Shown: positions 23,931-36,757 of the stretch, piece after piece
How the letters are laid out: each line of letters opens with the position of its first letter
How positions within the stretch are numbered: position 1 is the stretch's first letter
Notes under the pieces: generated by a model
What the model saw: only the letters and a program-made list of their open reading frames with translations
Database searches by the model: none
Told to the model about the DNA's origin: nothing
NCBI GenBank assembly: GCA_020746835.1
Contig: JAGPNK010000005.1
Coordinates: 1,488,001 to 1,552,000, forward strand
DNA from: Stachybotrys elegans
Taxonomy: Eukaryota > Ascomycota > Sordariomycetes > Hypocreales > Stachybotryaceae
DNA: 64,000 nt
Direction of reading: 5' to 3'
Translations under genes and position numbers: made by a program

Positions 23931-24887
23931 ATGGCCTCAGCGTACCGCAACTCTCAGTACGGCCAGCACAACCACGATCCCTCCCGCCGCAATCACACCC
24001 GCTCCAGCGAGGGCACCGTCAGCACCACCATCAGCACATCCACAGGCCGCGAATCGGCCGCCACACACATGACCGACGCCCCGACCTACTCCAAGAAGAT
24101 TGTCGTCGTTGGCGACGGTGGCTGCGGAAAGACATGTCTTCTTATTAGCTACAGCCAGGGCTACTTCCCCGAGGTGAGTGTGCCTGTTCTTTCTTTGCAG
24201 CCTCTATGCGACTACGAGCAGATTCGCTGACGAGATTGCGCTATAGAAATATGTCCCGACCGTCTTCGAAAACTACATCACATACCCAACCCACGCTGCG
24301 TCTGGCAAGACGGTGGAGCTCGCTCTATGGGACACTGCAGGCCAGGAAGAATACGACCGCCTCCGTCCGCTCTCCTACCCAGAGACGGATCTCATCTTTG
24401 TCTGCTTCGCCATCGACTGCCCCAACTCCATCGACAATGTATTAGACAAGGTAAGGCGCAAAACAAACCCCTCTCCCCCCTCCGAAACCGCCATGCAGAT
24501 CCTCAGCTAACCCCTCCAAACCAGTGGTACCCCGAAGTCCTACATTTCTGCCCTTACACCCCCCTCTTCCTCGTCGGCCTCAAGTCGGACCTCCGGTACA
24601 AGAAGACATGCATCGACATGCTCAAGACCCAGGGTCTCACGCCCGTCACGTCGGAGCAGGGCATGGCCGTTGCCAAGAAGATGGGCGCCCACTACATGGA
24701 GTGCAGCAGCAAGGAGATGACGGGCGTTGATGAGATCTTTGAGCAGGCCATCAATACCGTGGTAGCCAACGACCGCAAAACCCTCGAGACCTCAGCCACG
24801 TCCAACTCACATTCCGCAGAGGGCAGGTCTTCGTTCCCTGGCATGGCGGGCATCAGGAAGAAGAAGAGAAAGTGTGCATTCCTCTGA
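23931..24887 (+). CDS. RHO4: Rho-family GTPase, Rho4 type
   Basis: Three exons, 23931-24173, 24247-24450 and 24525-24887, all phase 0, give 269 residues. Rho4 GTPases act in septum formation and polarised wall synthesis, recruiting formins. The P-loop GDGGCGKT is at residues 61-68. The effector loop [11 protein letters not shown], the [13 protein letters not shown] switch II, the LVGLKSDLR nucleotide-binding motif and ECSSKEM follow. The C terminus is a Lys/Arg-rich stretch ending in the CaaX box CAFL, which predicts geranylgeranylation. A Ser/Thr-rich N-terminal extension of about 55 residues precedes the G domain, typical of Rho4 and absent from Rho1 and Cdc42. The motif TKGSK seen in other Rho proteins is here LKSDL, as usual for Rho4. 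Confidence 0.93.
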
Positions 24888-25601
24888 ATAGACCTGACGC
24901 TTTCGGCTCACGTTGCTTCTACGAGGGAGGGCACCTGACGCGGTGCCGATGACGACGACCATTGTCTAGGATACAAAGTTTGTAATGACCATCGCATGAA
25001 TATGTTTTCCAGTCGTTTTCATCTTCATGTCATCAATTTCTGCATTCCCTCTTTTCTCCCTTCTCTTTATTTACTTTGCGTTCTTTTTCATGCGCCCTGC
25101 TTTCTCCCCCCCTTTCATCATCTTTTGCGCGCGAATTGCACCCCGGGCACGGACAGACACACTTATGTCTTTGATTAGGAGCGGCCGGCGGAAGGGAAAA
25201 CGTAGACGGCGATATGCGAGAGATGAACATGTCCTGGGGGTCAACAATCAACGCATGGTCCTTCTTCATGGATGAAGGAAGAGGGCTTTGTGGGGAACGC
25301 CGGCAGAGGGTATCTCCAGATCCTCTCTTGGTGCTGGAGCGCCATATCGACGCTCCGTTCGAGATTCATTGTTTTTGGTAGCCTTCTGCCCCTGGTGGAG
25401 CGGAAGTGGGCTGTGTCGAGTCTTGTCTGTCAGGGCCTCGGATTGATAGGAAAGAGAAATAAACCGAATCGTATATATGAAATACATCTTGTGTGGTATA
25501 CTCATTTGTCCATAACGCCGCATGTCATGCATCGTGAACCCTCGAGCCAAACGTCTTCCGCCTACAAAAGACCGATTAACGACCCCCCGAGAAAAGAGGC
25601 C
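24888..25601. other. Convergent 3' region, Rho4 / Dad1
   Basis: This 714-nt spacer is T-rich at 25020-25130, likely the Rho4 3'-UTR. No gene was seen. Confidence 0.6.
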
Positions 25602-25987
25602 TCAAGCGTCCTTCTTCTGGCCTCCCTCCGAGGCTCCATGTTCCGCCTGCTCCTCCTGTTTGCCCATGACATTCTCAAACTGCGACCACAGCGCCTCTAC
25701 CGAGGAAAATTCATTGCCAACCTTGGCAGAGTGTCAGCACGACCACGAAAAGGACATTTCTAGATGGTTTCATTTCACGTACAGTGATGACCGCCTCAAG
25801 AGACCGATTCAGTTTATTGATGTTGGCGAGGACTTGCTCGAAGCTCTAAACCAGAGCGTCAGTTCCAGGGCCGCCGAGGAGCACGACAGGACCAACGTAC
25901 CATGGCAATCTCGCCGATGAGGGCCTCGCGCTGCTGCTCAAAATACGTCTTGTCGCGGGGCTCGCCGGATGCGTGGTGGGACGCCAT
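25602..25987 (-). CDS. DAD1: DASH complex subunit Dad1
   Basis: Three small exons, 25987-25901, 25845-25783 and 25721-25602, all phase 0, give 89 residues. Dad1 belongs to the DASH/Dam1 ring that couples kinetochores to spindle microtubules. The characteristic blocks are [16 protein letters not shown], then [20 protein letters not shown] and [20 protein letters not shown], which together cover almost the whole protein. The tail is Glu/Gly/Lys-rich. Intron 1 (55 nt, GTACGT...TTTAG) and intron 2 (61 nt, GTACGT...CCAAG with branch GCTGAC) are typical, except for the AAG acceptor. Each exon alone is too short to stand out; the joined protein is convincing. Confidence 0.92.
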
Positions 25988-26418
25988 GACGTTCTTTGAC
26001 TGTGTGCAGGTGCAAGTTGAGTTGTCGTGTCGAGACACGCGCCAAACCAAGCTATAGCGGGGTTACGAGTTTAAGTGCTTGTGCGCGGGGCCAAACAGTC
26101 TGACAGGACTAATCGCAGGAATAATGGAATGCAATGCGTGCATCAATCATAACACTACCAAGATACTTATGTACTATACATCGTCTTTCACAATTTATAA
26201 CTCTCCCGACTCCTTCCTCACCTACAAATAAAGATTATTTGTGCAAAAATGCACGCTTTCCCAATCATATTCCCCCAATCACCTGCAAGTCGTGATCCAA
26301 AAAACCTCCCACCGCAAGGCGCCCGCTGTGACCTGCGGTCCTCTTCCCTTCGTTTTCCTTATATACAATTCCCTCAAATATTTCCCAATCTCTTCATCTC
26401 TGTTGCATACGCAAAGAA
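25988..26418. other. Intergenic, Dad1 5' and Snt1 3' side
   Basis: This 431-nt AT-richer spacer lies between two minus-strand genes. Nothing was recognised. Confidence 0.6.
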
Positions 26419-29400
26419 CTATCGCGCGTAGCCGTCAGGATGCCTGTCTGGGTGCCTGTTGTATTCATGAGGTCTCAGCCCACGGACCATCATCTCCCTG
26501 GGGTCTCGCGGATCCCTTGGGTCTCTCGGGTCTCTCGGATCTCGCGGGTCCCGAGGATCGCCACGGGGATCACGAGCATCCCTCATTTGAACATCTCTAG
26601 GATCCTGGTGGACCGGATACCCAGGTCCAGGCGGTGGCGGTGGTCCACGCCCGTCGTATGCTACCGGCGTGTAACTGCGGCCCGGGACGTCTCTAGGGTC
26701 CCTCGGCGGCATGCCTGGAGTCCCGCCATAACGAGGATACGCTAGTGCCGGAGGCGGTGCCGGTTCAGGGGCCCGCGATGTGTGAGGTTGATATCGGCCC
26801 TGCATTGAGGGCGGTGGCGGCTGTTGGTGCTGTTGAGCGATGCCAGGACTGCCGGCAGGATACATGGGCTGTGCGCGTTCATCCCTCGGAGCCATGTGAT
26901 GAGGCTGCTGTGGTGGAGGCGCAGAGGCCCACGCAGGGGCCGGTGTAGCCGGTTTCGGCCCGGGGGGTGCATGCTGCCCTGCCCAAGCTTGTCCAGGAGG
27001 AGCTGCAGGAGGCTGCGAGCTCTTAGGCGGTTGTACAGGCCATCCACCAGGCTGCTGCATGCTGGCTGGTGGTTGTTGATGAGTAGGTGGTGGCCATGAG
27101 TTTTCACGACCGCTTGGAGGAACTTCACGGGTTCTAGATGCCGAAGTATGAGGAGCGTATTGCGGGGGAGGCGATGCTGCATGTGGCGGAGGCTGCTGGG
27201 CGGCACCATACGAGGTAGGGTAGCCAGCCTGTGGCTGATATGGAGCTTGGGTTGGCTGAGCAGGAGGATAACGGTGCGATCCCTGTGGCGAGTTTGTTGC
27301 GCTCGAGTGATGGCTTGGCTGGTAGGGGTGTTGTCTGTTGTAGAAATCCCTCTCCGTGTCTACTGGCATTCCCATCGCTGCTCTGGACCCCCCCATGTGC
27401 TGCTGAGACTGTGGTGAGGCAGAGTACGAGGGCTTCAGTGCGGGCATTGCCGACGCGCTTCCCGATGTTGTTCGTCCATAAGGAGAGTACTGCTGCTCTG
27501 GTTCTCGGCGAATGGGAGTGGGTGCGGCTGGGCCTGGTGGCGGGCGGCCCATGGCCTGAGGCGGCGGAGTTGGGGATGGGCGAGGAGCATGTGCCGAGAC
27601 GTCGTGAACGCGCTTCGGCGGAGGTGGAGGGTCGTCGTTGAGCAGGGACATGATATTTGACTTTCTAGGCTCGGCAGGACGAGACGGCGCTGCAGGAGGA
27701 GTTGGAGTAACGGCCTGCGGAGGTGCGCCGTACGGCTCCTTGGAGGACCCAGACGAGGGACGCTGCTGTAGCGAGGAAACCGGGCGAGAAGTCGGTGCTG
27801 CCAGTGGTGGGGACTGCCCATGAGGCGACTCGCTTAGTATGTTGCGAACTGCAGGCCCATGCTGCTGAACTGGGTAAGGCTGAGACACTGCTGAACGGAC
27901 TGGATCTTGATGAACTGGCCGCGAGAGAGACAAAGGTTCGGCACGCGCCCCGGGCCCGGGACCGTGGTTTGGATGCATGCGGTGATCCATGGGGTCGAAG
28001 TGAAGAGCCTCGGGCTCTTGCTTAGCCCTTAGTGGCTGTTGACGTTCAACTTGCCGAATCATCTCCCTCTCTCTCTTCCGCTCCTTTTCTCTCTCTCTTT
28101 CTCTCTGAGGCTCTTGCTCACGCTCCCGTTCACGCTCCCGTTCGCGTTCGCGTTCGCGTTCTCGTTCACGTTCACGTTCGCGCTCGCGCTCGCGCTCACG
28201 CTCCCGTTCTTCTTCTATTCTATCCCTTTCGCGATGCTGCTGCCGCATCTGCTCCTGCTCCATGACCATAGAATCCACCATCCTATGGTGTCCTCTGTGT
28301 TGCAACCGTTCATCTTGCGGTGCAGGGGGCGCCATATTGAGGGGGTGTCGATCCATTGGTGGCGGAACGGATCCTACGGGAGCCTCCTGAGGTAAAGGCA
28401 CACGCTGTGGCTGCTGAGGTTCCCGTTCTCGTTCACGGAAGCCAAAAGGCTGAAGGGGCGTCCTCAAGGGGCGCGGGTTAGGTGACAGGCCTGGTGTTGG
28501 CTGTGAGACGGGCTGTTGCATAGCCAGTGGTGGCTGGCCAGGCTGGTTGATGGGCTGCTGCTGCACAGGAGGTGCTTGAGCTATAGCAACGGGGACGTTG
28601 TAATTGGAGAAGGGCTGGGATCTTGTTGGCTGCATGGCCGGTTCCAGCTTCGGCTGTGGGCTTTCGCTATGCATGTCGACGGCAGGAGCCACAGCCAGAG
28701 GTCTGCCTCCAGCGGGTGCAGCGCCCTCATACCTTCGTCCTCGACCTCCCGCAGAAGGCTGAGGAGGATCTGGTCTCTTCTCACCTCTTTCGCGCTTTAT
28801 GTTGGCTTCCGCGACAATGGCTTCCCACTCTGCCTTCCCTTGGTCCTTCTGTCGGGCGTAGTAATTCTTAACCTATGCTCGCATTAGCGCATCGAGAAAC
28901 CTGGAGCAGTGTGATGGAAAATAAATACCATGATAGCTGTCTTAGAGCCCATGTGAGATGCAATCGCCGACCAATCAGATCCAAATGCACGAAGTAGATG
29001 AGGGAAGTCGTTGGATTCCGAAACACTCCAGTAGCTTGATGTTTGCTGGGCAGACTTGCGTTCGGATTGGGGGGGTGTCTGCGACATCGGGAAGGTCGAC
29101 ATGGTGGGCTGCGGTGGTGGTACGGGAGGCTCCGGCCTCAGTGAGGGCGCTGCCATAACATCGACCATCGACGACGGAGGCATAGGCTGTGGACGTTCCA
29201 TAGGCTGAAGCTGCTGTGGTGACGGCTGTGGTAGCGGTGGTTGTTGCTGTGGCTGCTGCTGCTGCTGCTGTTGTAGTGGCGGTTGTGGCTGGAGCTGGTG
29301 TTGATGCTGGAGTTGGTGCTGGAGCTGTTGTGGTGGAGGTGGTTGCTGCTGCAATTGCGGCTGCGGCTGCTGCATAGGGAAGGGATGCTGGATGCCGACA

Positions 29401-32400
29401 GGTCCTGGTGATTCGTACGGCGTTGGGCGTCGATTTGCATCCGCTGGTGCGATGTTTGGAGGAAATTCGACATTCTGCGCCCGCGAGTTCGACCTTGAGC
29501 GAGCCTTGTTGGAGGGGGGCACAGGAGCGGCTGCCAGAGTCGGATTTGGTTTGAGCAGCTTGGCGTCTTTGTCCTTGGCCGTCTTCCTTCTGCCCTTTCG
29601 TCCATCCACCTTCTCTGATTGTTCCGTCTTGGCTGCGGCCGCACCGCGTGCCTTGGAACCAGACGGTGTCGCACTGTCTGTGTCTGTGGACATTTGTTCG
29701 AACCCCCATGTAGGCGCCGCGGCTCGTCGAGGCCTTTTGCTCCTCTCGCCATTCTCTCCAGCCTCCTGGTTCTCCTCGCCTTCCGGCTCACCATTTCCAA
29801 GTTCTGACACCAGTGCGCTAGACCTCTGCTTACCCCTGCCGCCCTTCTTCCGCCGCTTAGGCTGCTTCTTGAGCTTGTCTTTGAGGTTTAGTTCCCTCTT
29901 CATCAGGTAGTAGTATTGGATGCACGTGCCAAAGTCGCGATGGGGGATGACTTCAGCAACCTTACCCCACTGCTTGGGAAGCTCCAGGTACCGCTTCTCA
30001 AAGAGCTCGGCTTCTTGGTCTGTGAAGTTGTTGACGGGAGGAAGGACGTGCCAAGCAGAGACAAGCCTATCCTGCGGAACATACCCGGTGCGGTCGATGA
30101 AGTGATCGCGCTCTTTCTCTTCGTTCGTGCAAATCATGTCCGGTATCACAGCTTCCTTCTCACTGCGGTACTTCTCCTTCTGAGCCCGGAGCTCACGCTC
30201 CTTTCTCTCCTCGTCTTCTCGCATGGAGGCTTGGAGGACGCGCTCCAGGTCTCTTTCGGTGGCGAACCGCCTGCCACCGCCGCGGCCCTCTGGCCTGGAT
30301 TCGGGCGTGATTACCCCTGTCCCGTCTTGGTTTGGCGCTGCTACCGAAAACTTGTCGCGGCTCTTGACGGCCGCAGGGTCACTTGACTTGGTGAAATCAA
30401 GATAGCGGAGATAGTTATCTGCATATATCTTCTTCTCCCGGCTCTCTTCGGCTGTCTTGTCGAGGTGGAACTTTTCCAGATGATCGGCAACAAAGTCGTC
30501 CACAAATGGATCGCTACCGAGTGAAAGCAAGAAATCACGATCCTTGTTCCATGGGCCGACACCAAAGTCGGGCAAACTATCCATAGGGGGCGTGCTCATG
30601 AATTGGCGGACATCATCAACGTTGACATATGTATCGTCCTCGGATTCCGTTTCATCGTCGTCTTCGTCATCCTCCACTTGCGAAGGTGTGCTTGGAGGCT
30701 TAGAACCTTCGGTTGTCTCAATCGATACGGCGGGTATGGCTGCTGGTTCTTCGGCCAAGGCGCTGTTGCTTTGTTCCTTCGCGTCACCTGCGCCTGTTTC
30801 TGCAGGCGGAGCGACTTCAGTGACAACAGGTTTCTCGATAATGGGCAGCTCCTTTTTTGGCGTGGGAGGAGCCTGAGGAGGTGGCTCGTCAACTTCCATT
30901 TCTTCGACCTTTGGCGTGGGTTCGGATATAGCGGGCTCGACTGGGGCTGGCTCGGTAGCATCTGTTGCCTTTGCACTTTCTGGCTCTGGAACCTTGTTCG
31001 TTTCCATAGGAGGATCGTCTGGTGGCGCTTTGTCCTCCACAGCAAGGGGCGCATCGTGTGGTTTTTCTGGCTGAGCCTCAATTTCAACAGGAACTGGCTT
31101 CTCGACAGCAAGGCTGTCCTTTGCGGGTTCCACGGCTTTGGGTCGCTCGTCGTCTGACCCTAGGAGCTTGGAGACGTCATCGAGCTCCTTCAATATCGTG
31201 ACCATGGCTCCATGCGACATTCCAGCAAATCGTGAAACAACCTGCAGTGGCACACCGGCGGGTTTCTGCAGTTTGCTAAGTTTGTCCTCGGCTTCCTTCA
31301 TCTGTTGGTCAAAATATTCGCCCATATCATCGTCATCGTCCGACTCGGACTGTTCCTGGGTTGCATTCTTGGGCGGAAGCGCAAAACGGACAGCCCTGAT
31401 AAGCGGCCCCCTGCGCTTGCGCACAGCGGGCGTGGCTGCGGGAGCAGCCGACTCCTCGGGCTGAGCCTCGGGTTTCTTGGCTGGACGAGGCAGGTCTTTT
31501 GGGGGTTCCGGCTTGACCTTCTCGACGGGCTTGGGGAGGTTGGAGGGGTGAAATCTTTCGTATCTAGCCTCCCTCTGGAGTTGTTCCTCCATTTCGGATT
31601 TCACTGTGATTTCGCCGGGTTCTGCGCTATGCGACCGCCTTCGGTCATCGAATGTGCTGTCCATCCTGTCGTCACTGTGGCGAGACCACCTGTCATCGAA
31701 GAGGTCCGTTTGCGATCCATCGCGATATAAAGACCCCGGTCGCGGCGGTATGGTGCTCTGGATCCTCGAGCCTTTGGGAGATTTCAGATTCGGGTTTATC
31801 CACTGCTTACTAGACGGGCGTGGCTGCTTCGACTGCTGTTGCGCGCGAGGGCCGAGAGGAATCTGAGGAGCGGAAGCATCAGCAGAGATCGGCTTCGGTG
31901 GTATGCTGGACGGTAGCGGCTCCTGGCCGCCGATATGTCCAGCAGATGGAGGCCGGTCTCCAAACGCTCTGGGGGCTGTAGGCGGCAACTTGCCGGAGCC
32001 AGTGACAGTGGTGGGACTCTCTCCAATGCTTGGGGGCCTATTTGGTATGGATCCAAAGGCGGGCGCAGAAGGGGCGACAGGAGGAGGCGACACGTCCTTG
32101 ATCAGTGGTGCTGATTCCTGCACGCTCGAGGCGCGTGACTCTAGCTTGGCACGGAAGAGTTCTCGATCACCCCGCTCCCGGTCATCCCGGGGGTCACGTC
32201 GAATATCAGCTTCAGGATACCTGTCGCCACGATCCCGCTCGTCCCGCTCGCGCCCCCAGCGCCCTTCCTGAGAGCGGCTTCGAGGGTAGCGATCGCCGCG
32301 ATCATCGTAAGGACCTCTGCCGCGACCTCTATCTGATGGCCAGTCGCCTCGACCACCACGGCCACGGCCGCGGCCAAGGCTCCCTCCTCGGTTGAATGGC

Positions 32401-33095
32401 GATATGCCGAACTGCGGATCAGAAGATGTCGATCCGGCTGACAATGGACCTCCATCACGTGAACCGCGTCGAGCCCTGTCCGGATCTACGCCGAGAGGCA
32501 CGTCTCGGTCTCTGTCCCTAAAATCGCGTCCTGGGGAACGGGGTCTACCGATGGGTGACCGTCGAGCACGGAAATCTCTGGACTCTCTCCAGTCTCTGTC
32601 GCGATCGCGATCGCGCTCGCGTTCTCTGCTCCGCTCGTCGCGATATCGCTCGCGAAATTCAATATCCCTATCCCGGCCGCGGTCGCGGCTTTCGTCCCGA
32701 GATGACCATCCTCCTCCTCTGCCTCTGCCTCTGCCTCCTCGTCCTCCTCGGAAGTCGCCAGCGTAGCCGCCTCCTCTGGGACCGCTCGGGGGATCAATAA
32801 GAGCCTTGGGTCCTCGGGGCGGTTCACGTCGCAGTGGGTCACCGAATACTTCGCGGTTGGACTGGAAAGCCGAGGCATTGGGCCTGGCCTCGGCCGACGA
32901 GCGGCGCCTATCTCCATCTCCGTACTGGGAGCCGCGATCAAAGCGATCTGGGGAGCGATCACGAGGCGACCTGGACCGACGTTCGCCGTCGTACCTATAC
33001 CTAGAAGCCCTAGAGGCAGGGTGATTAGTTGGTGCGCGGCGCGTAGGAAAGCCTCTAGGACTTGGATAAGGATTTTTGTGGTAACGGGAACCCAT
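26419..33095 (-). CDS. SNT1: Snt1-like double SANT/Myb chromatin protein
   Basis: Two exons, 33095-28929 and 28872-26419, give 2206 residues; the 56-nt intron joins KTAIM to VKNYYARQ in phase 0. The first SANT domain lies at about residues 1020-1065 (NNFTDQEAELFEKRYLELP). The second, at about 1360-1405 (YWSVSESNDFPHLLRAFG), is split by the intron. Two spaced SANT domains in a very long disordered protein fit Snt1, the scaffold of the Set3 histone deacetylase complex (NCoR/SMRT-like). The first 350 residues are Arg/Asp/Ser/Gly-rich. Later come a Gln/Pro-rich stretch (about 1240-1290), an Arg-Glu dipeptide block (about 1607-1670), and a tail with DPR tripeptides. The start is the first ATG; an upstream 5'-UTR intron is possible. 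Confidence 0.88.
26495..26590 (-). repeat. Coding tandem repeat, Asp-Pro-Arg units
   Basis: Within the Snt1-like gene, near its 3' end, a near-perfect 9-bp unit encodes repeated DPR tripeptides (about residues 2150-2190). Confidence 0.8.
28055..28225 (-). repeat. Coding repeat, Arg-Glu dipeptides
   Basis: Within the Snt1-like gene a hexamer-like repeat encodes about 20 consecutive Arg-Glu pairs plus flanking charged residues. It is expected to form a single long charged alpha helix. Confidence 0.85.
29215..29375 (-). repeat. Gln/Pro-rich coding trinucleotide stretch
   Basis: CAG/CAA/CCA-rich codons in the Snt1-like gene encode interrupted poly-Gln and Pro-Gln runs between the two SANT domains. 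Confidence 0.8.
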
Positions 33096-34429
33096 GACAA
33101 AAGCCAGAGCAAGGGACAGATGGAAGATGGACGAGGTGGAAGCATCAAGCCACGTACATGATCAAAAAATCGTCGAGGTGGGCGGATACCCATAGGGTAC
33201 TAGCAGAACCATGCAGAACAGAGGCAAATGCCGAGCAGGCCGGCGAAGCTTAATAACTTGGGAAGCAGCCGCAAATCAGTCGTCACAGAGACGAGGGTCC
33301 GCCAAGGGTTCCCTTGGTGTAGGATCGTTGGGGATCAAGGGCGCGCGTGTCGTTGATGTGATGGGTTGGCATGCGCGCACAAAGGGGGATTGGCGTAGAA
33401 GGCGGTTTCGCCTCGCGTGATTGTCGTGACAAAGCAAGGTCCGCGTCCAGGTACAGGCCAGGCCGGCGGCCTTGAATGCAAGCAGGCCTCGAGGACGCAG
33501 GCGAGAGTAATACTGAGGGCGAGGTAACGGGTATCGATGCAGGCGGCCGTGGTGAGGTGTGTGGTTGCATGAAGGGAATTGGGAATTGAAGATGGATCCC
33601 GCCGAGGAAAAGACCAGGACCTCCAGAACAGGCTTGGGCTGACAATTGGACTGGCTGGCAGCCAGTGCCTGCGTGCCTTACCTGCTATGGACCCTACCAT
33701 GGCGCCTCACCCGTTTGGACAGAGCGCCTGCACCCTTCGCGTGGCGCTTAAGCCGTTAGAGGAGCATGTTTGCCGCGACGCGCTAGTCTGTTTTGAGAGA
33801 TATTTGCAGCGCACCTCCTGCACAATAGCGTGAGTCCTGGATCTCGAGTCTCGGGAAGAAGAACATATTTAATCAGTCCCTTGTCAGAGCAGAAAGTATT
33901 TTGCCTCTTTCTTCTCCTATTTTATTTTATTTATTTTACGTCATGTCCCCGGCTTGTCTTTGCATGCTTTCCCATTCTTTCTTTTTTCCTTTAGCAAAGA
34001 ATAATCCGCTACGCAAACGTGGCAGCAACCTGACTCTTGTCTGATTGTAGCTTCCATGGCACTAGAGGCACGTACCGCACACAGCAAGTGCCTTTTTGCC
34101 TTTGAGGGGCCGAATTGTTACCCCTTCAAGGTTGGAAGGGAGGGGACGAACCACTGGGCTGGCTTGACTTAAAAAAAATGGAGTTGCAGAATATTCATGC
34201 CACCACCAAAAACCCACTTCAAGACTCGACGAATTCCGAGCAATAGAAACGAAAAACACCTGTCTTAGACCTGTTTTCCGCTTCCGCGTCATTTTGGAAA
34301 ACAGACAAACCGAGACTCACCAGCATACATTCAAACACGCGGCACGGAGTGTCTTGCGGTTACCGGTTACATCCAGTCACTGCAAACCCCGAAATCCACC
34401 AACCCCATCACGCATCTTTGCCTACAATC
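33096..34429. promoter_or_regulatory. Divergent promoter, Snt1-like / deoxyhypusine synthase
   Basis: This 1.33-kb interval separates two divergent genes. An AT-rich stretch lies at 33890-34000. No ORF of note was seen. Confidence 0.6.
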
Positions 34430-35632
34430 ATGGCTCAGAACGACCAGGGCGCTCCGCCCACTCAGGCGACCGAGGCGGTTCTCGTCCAGTCCGAGGCGAT
34501 GCCTGCGGATGCGCAGCGTGTTGAGGAGCTTGACTTTAATAAGATCAAGGGCCCCGTCACCGCAGAAGATCTTCTCCTTGGTATGCGTCATATGGGCTTC
34601 CAGGCCAGCTCTATTGGCGAGGCAATCAGAATCATTAATGACATGGTAATGGGAATTCCCTTGGCTCGGCCAACCTTGGAATCTTCTGGCTCACCGGTCC
34701 TTCATCTAGAGAGCATGGCGCGACCCTGAAACTGGGGACAAGACTACAATTTTCCTAGGGTACACATCCAATCTCATCTCTTCCGGGTTGAGAGGCGTCT
34801 TCCGATGGCTGGTAGAACACAAGCATGTCTCTGCTATTGTTACTACAGCAGGCGGCGTGGAAGAGGATTTCATCAAGTGCCTTGGAGACACATACCTGAG
34901 CACATTCAGCGCAGTGGGCGCAGATCTTCGAAAGAAGGGCCTGAACCGGATAGGCAATCTTGTTGTGCCCAATGCCAACTACTGCGCCTTTGAGGACTGG
35001 GTTGTACCTATTCTCGACAAGATGCTGGAAGAGCAAGAGGCCAGCAAAGGTACCGAGGATGAGATACATTGGACTCCTTCCAAGATTATCCACCGCCTTG
35101 GCAAGGAGATCAACGACGAGCGGTCCGTCTACTACTGGGCGTACAAGAACGACATACCCGTCTTTTGCCCTGCGCTCACCGATGGAAGCCTGGGGGACAT
35201 GCTGTATTTCCACACCTACAAGACCTCTCCCCAGCAGCTGCGAGTGGACATTGTCGAGGACATCCGACGCATCAACACCCTCTCTGTGCGCGCCAAGCGC
35301 GCAGGAATGATAGTACTAGGAGGTGGCATTGTCAAGCACCACATCGCGAACGCATGCTTGATGCGCAACGGCGCCGAATCGGCTGTCTACATAAACACGG
35401 CCCAAGAATTTGATGGAAGCGACGCCGGGGCTCGTCCCGACGAGGCTGTATCATGGGGAAAGATCAAAATAGGCGCCGATCACGTCAAGGTAAGTCGGCT
35501 CTTGCTTGTGCTGCATTCACTCCTAACATGTTCCGGCAGGTCTATGTTGAAGCAACGGCGTGCTTCCCCCTGATTGTGGCCAATACATTCGCCAAAGAAG
35601 CACAGGAAGCGAAGGACGAGCCACCGAAATAG
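34430..35632 (+). CDS. DYS1: Deoxyhypusine synthase
   Basis: Three exons, 34430-34645, 34710-35489 and 35540-35632, all phase 0, give 362 residues. The cytosolic, NAD-dependent enzyme transfers an aminobutyl group from spermidine to one Lys of eIF5A, the first step of hypusine formation. Conserved blocks are [20 protein letters not shown] across the first junction, [16 protein letters not shown], and [39 protein letters not shown] and [20 protein letters not shown] follow. The catalytic Lys is in SWGKI, at about residue 323. Length and motifs match the eukaryotic enzyme throughout. Confidence 0.97.
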
Positions 35633-36569
35633 AAGAACAAAAAAAAAAGAAGAAAAAGAAGAGAAAAAAGAAAGATGAATAATGAATTTCAAGAAAGACA
35701 ACGATAGACAAAATAAAGGGGACTCGTCTACATCTCTAGGATCTTGCCTCGCCAACACAGGAATGGACGGGTGATGGCAGAACAGGATGATTGATCACCA
35801 AAGCATGTCAAACTGGGCGAACAAAGGGCTCGAGCCCATGACGTACTAATGGAAACTTGTCTCCAGCCTTCCCAACAAGGTACCGAGTTGCGCCTTGGCT
35901 TTCGCCGCCATCTGAAATGGCCTCTTGCAAGTGCAATACTCGTGTGCCTGTCTACACACAGGCCTAGACAGTTGTACCAGCTTTGAATGGTGATTTCCTA
36001 CAGTTTCTTGGCAGCCACTCAAAGCAGCTTCTCGCCTGGTCCAGGACAAGCTTCTCCTACGTTGTTTCGACATCACCCGTTCTCTCTCCCGCCACTGGTA
36101 CAGTGAAGCGCAGAGCTGCAACAAGGGACTCGCAACTCTGGCTCCTCCTGGCTTTTCTCTTTGAGTTGGCCATGTTGCTCCAGGAACGGTGCAATGACTC
36201 TCAGGGGGTGCTTTCTACGAAAGCTTGGCTACCGCTTGCACGTTGACCTGTTAATTCACTGTAGACTTCCCAAGCCCTCGGCTCCTTACTCTCACCCTAT
36301 TTTCTGAGCACAACTTACGCGCAGGTTCAAGCAATCTCTCAAAGTAGGGCAACATTCTGTATCAAAATCCTAGCCCGTTACATTGGTTACGGCTCGGGAG
36401 TTGGATAGTCTGAACAGCATCCTGTTCAGGGGTCATCGCATTCCACATGGTCTTCGTGACTTGCGTAGGAACCCATCTCACTCTCTACCATCTGCCATCT
36501 TTCAGCTTCGTTTTTGTCCTTTTCAATCTTCGAAATACTGAAAAACCTCGAGGGAACAACCTGTGCCCT

Positions 36570-36581
36570 CCCCCCCCCCCC
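36570..36581 (+). repeat. Poly-C run
   Basis: Twelve consecutive C. Confidence 0.9.
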
Positions 36582-36757
36582 AACCTACGTACTCGGAAGT
36601 CTTCAGACAACCCTGATTAATCGACTCACCAACCGTCATCTCAATAACGCCACCGACAAACTGGGAGCAGCGACTCGAACCAAGCCATGACTCCTGGTTC
36701 TTCTCCCCCGTATCAGCATCACACGACGAGGACATACCGACTCTGTACTTTCCGCTG

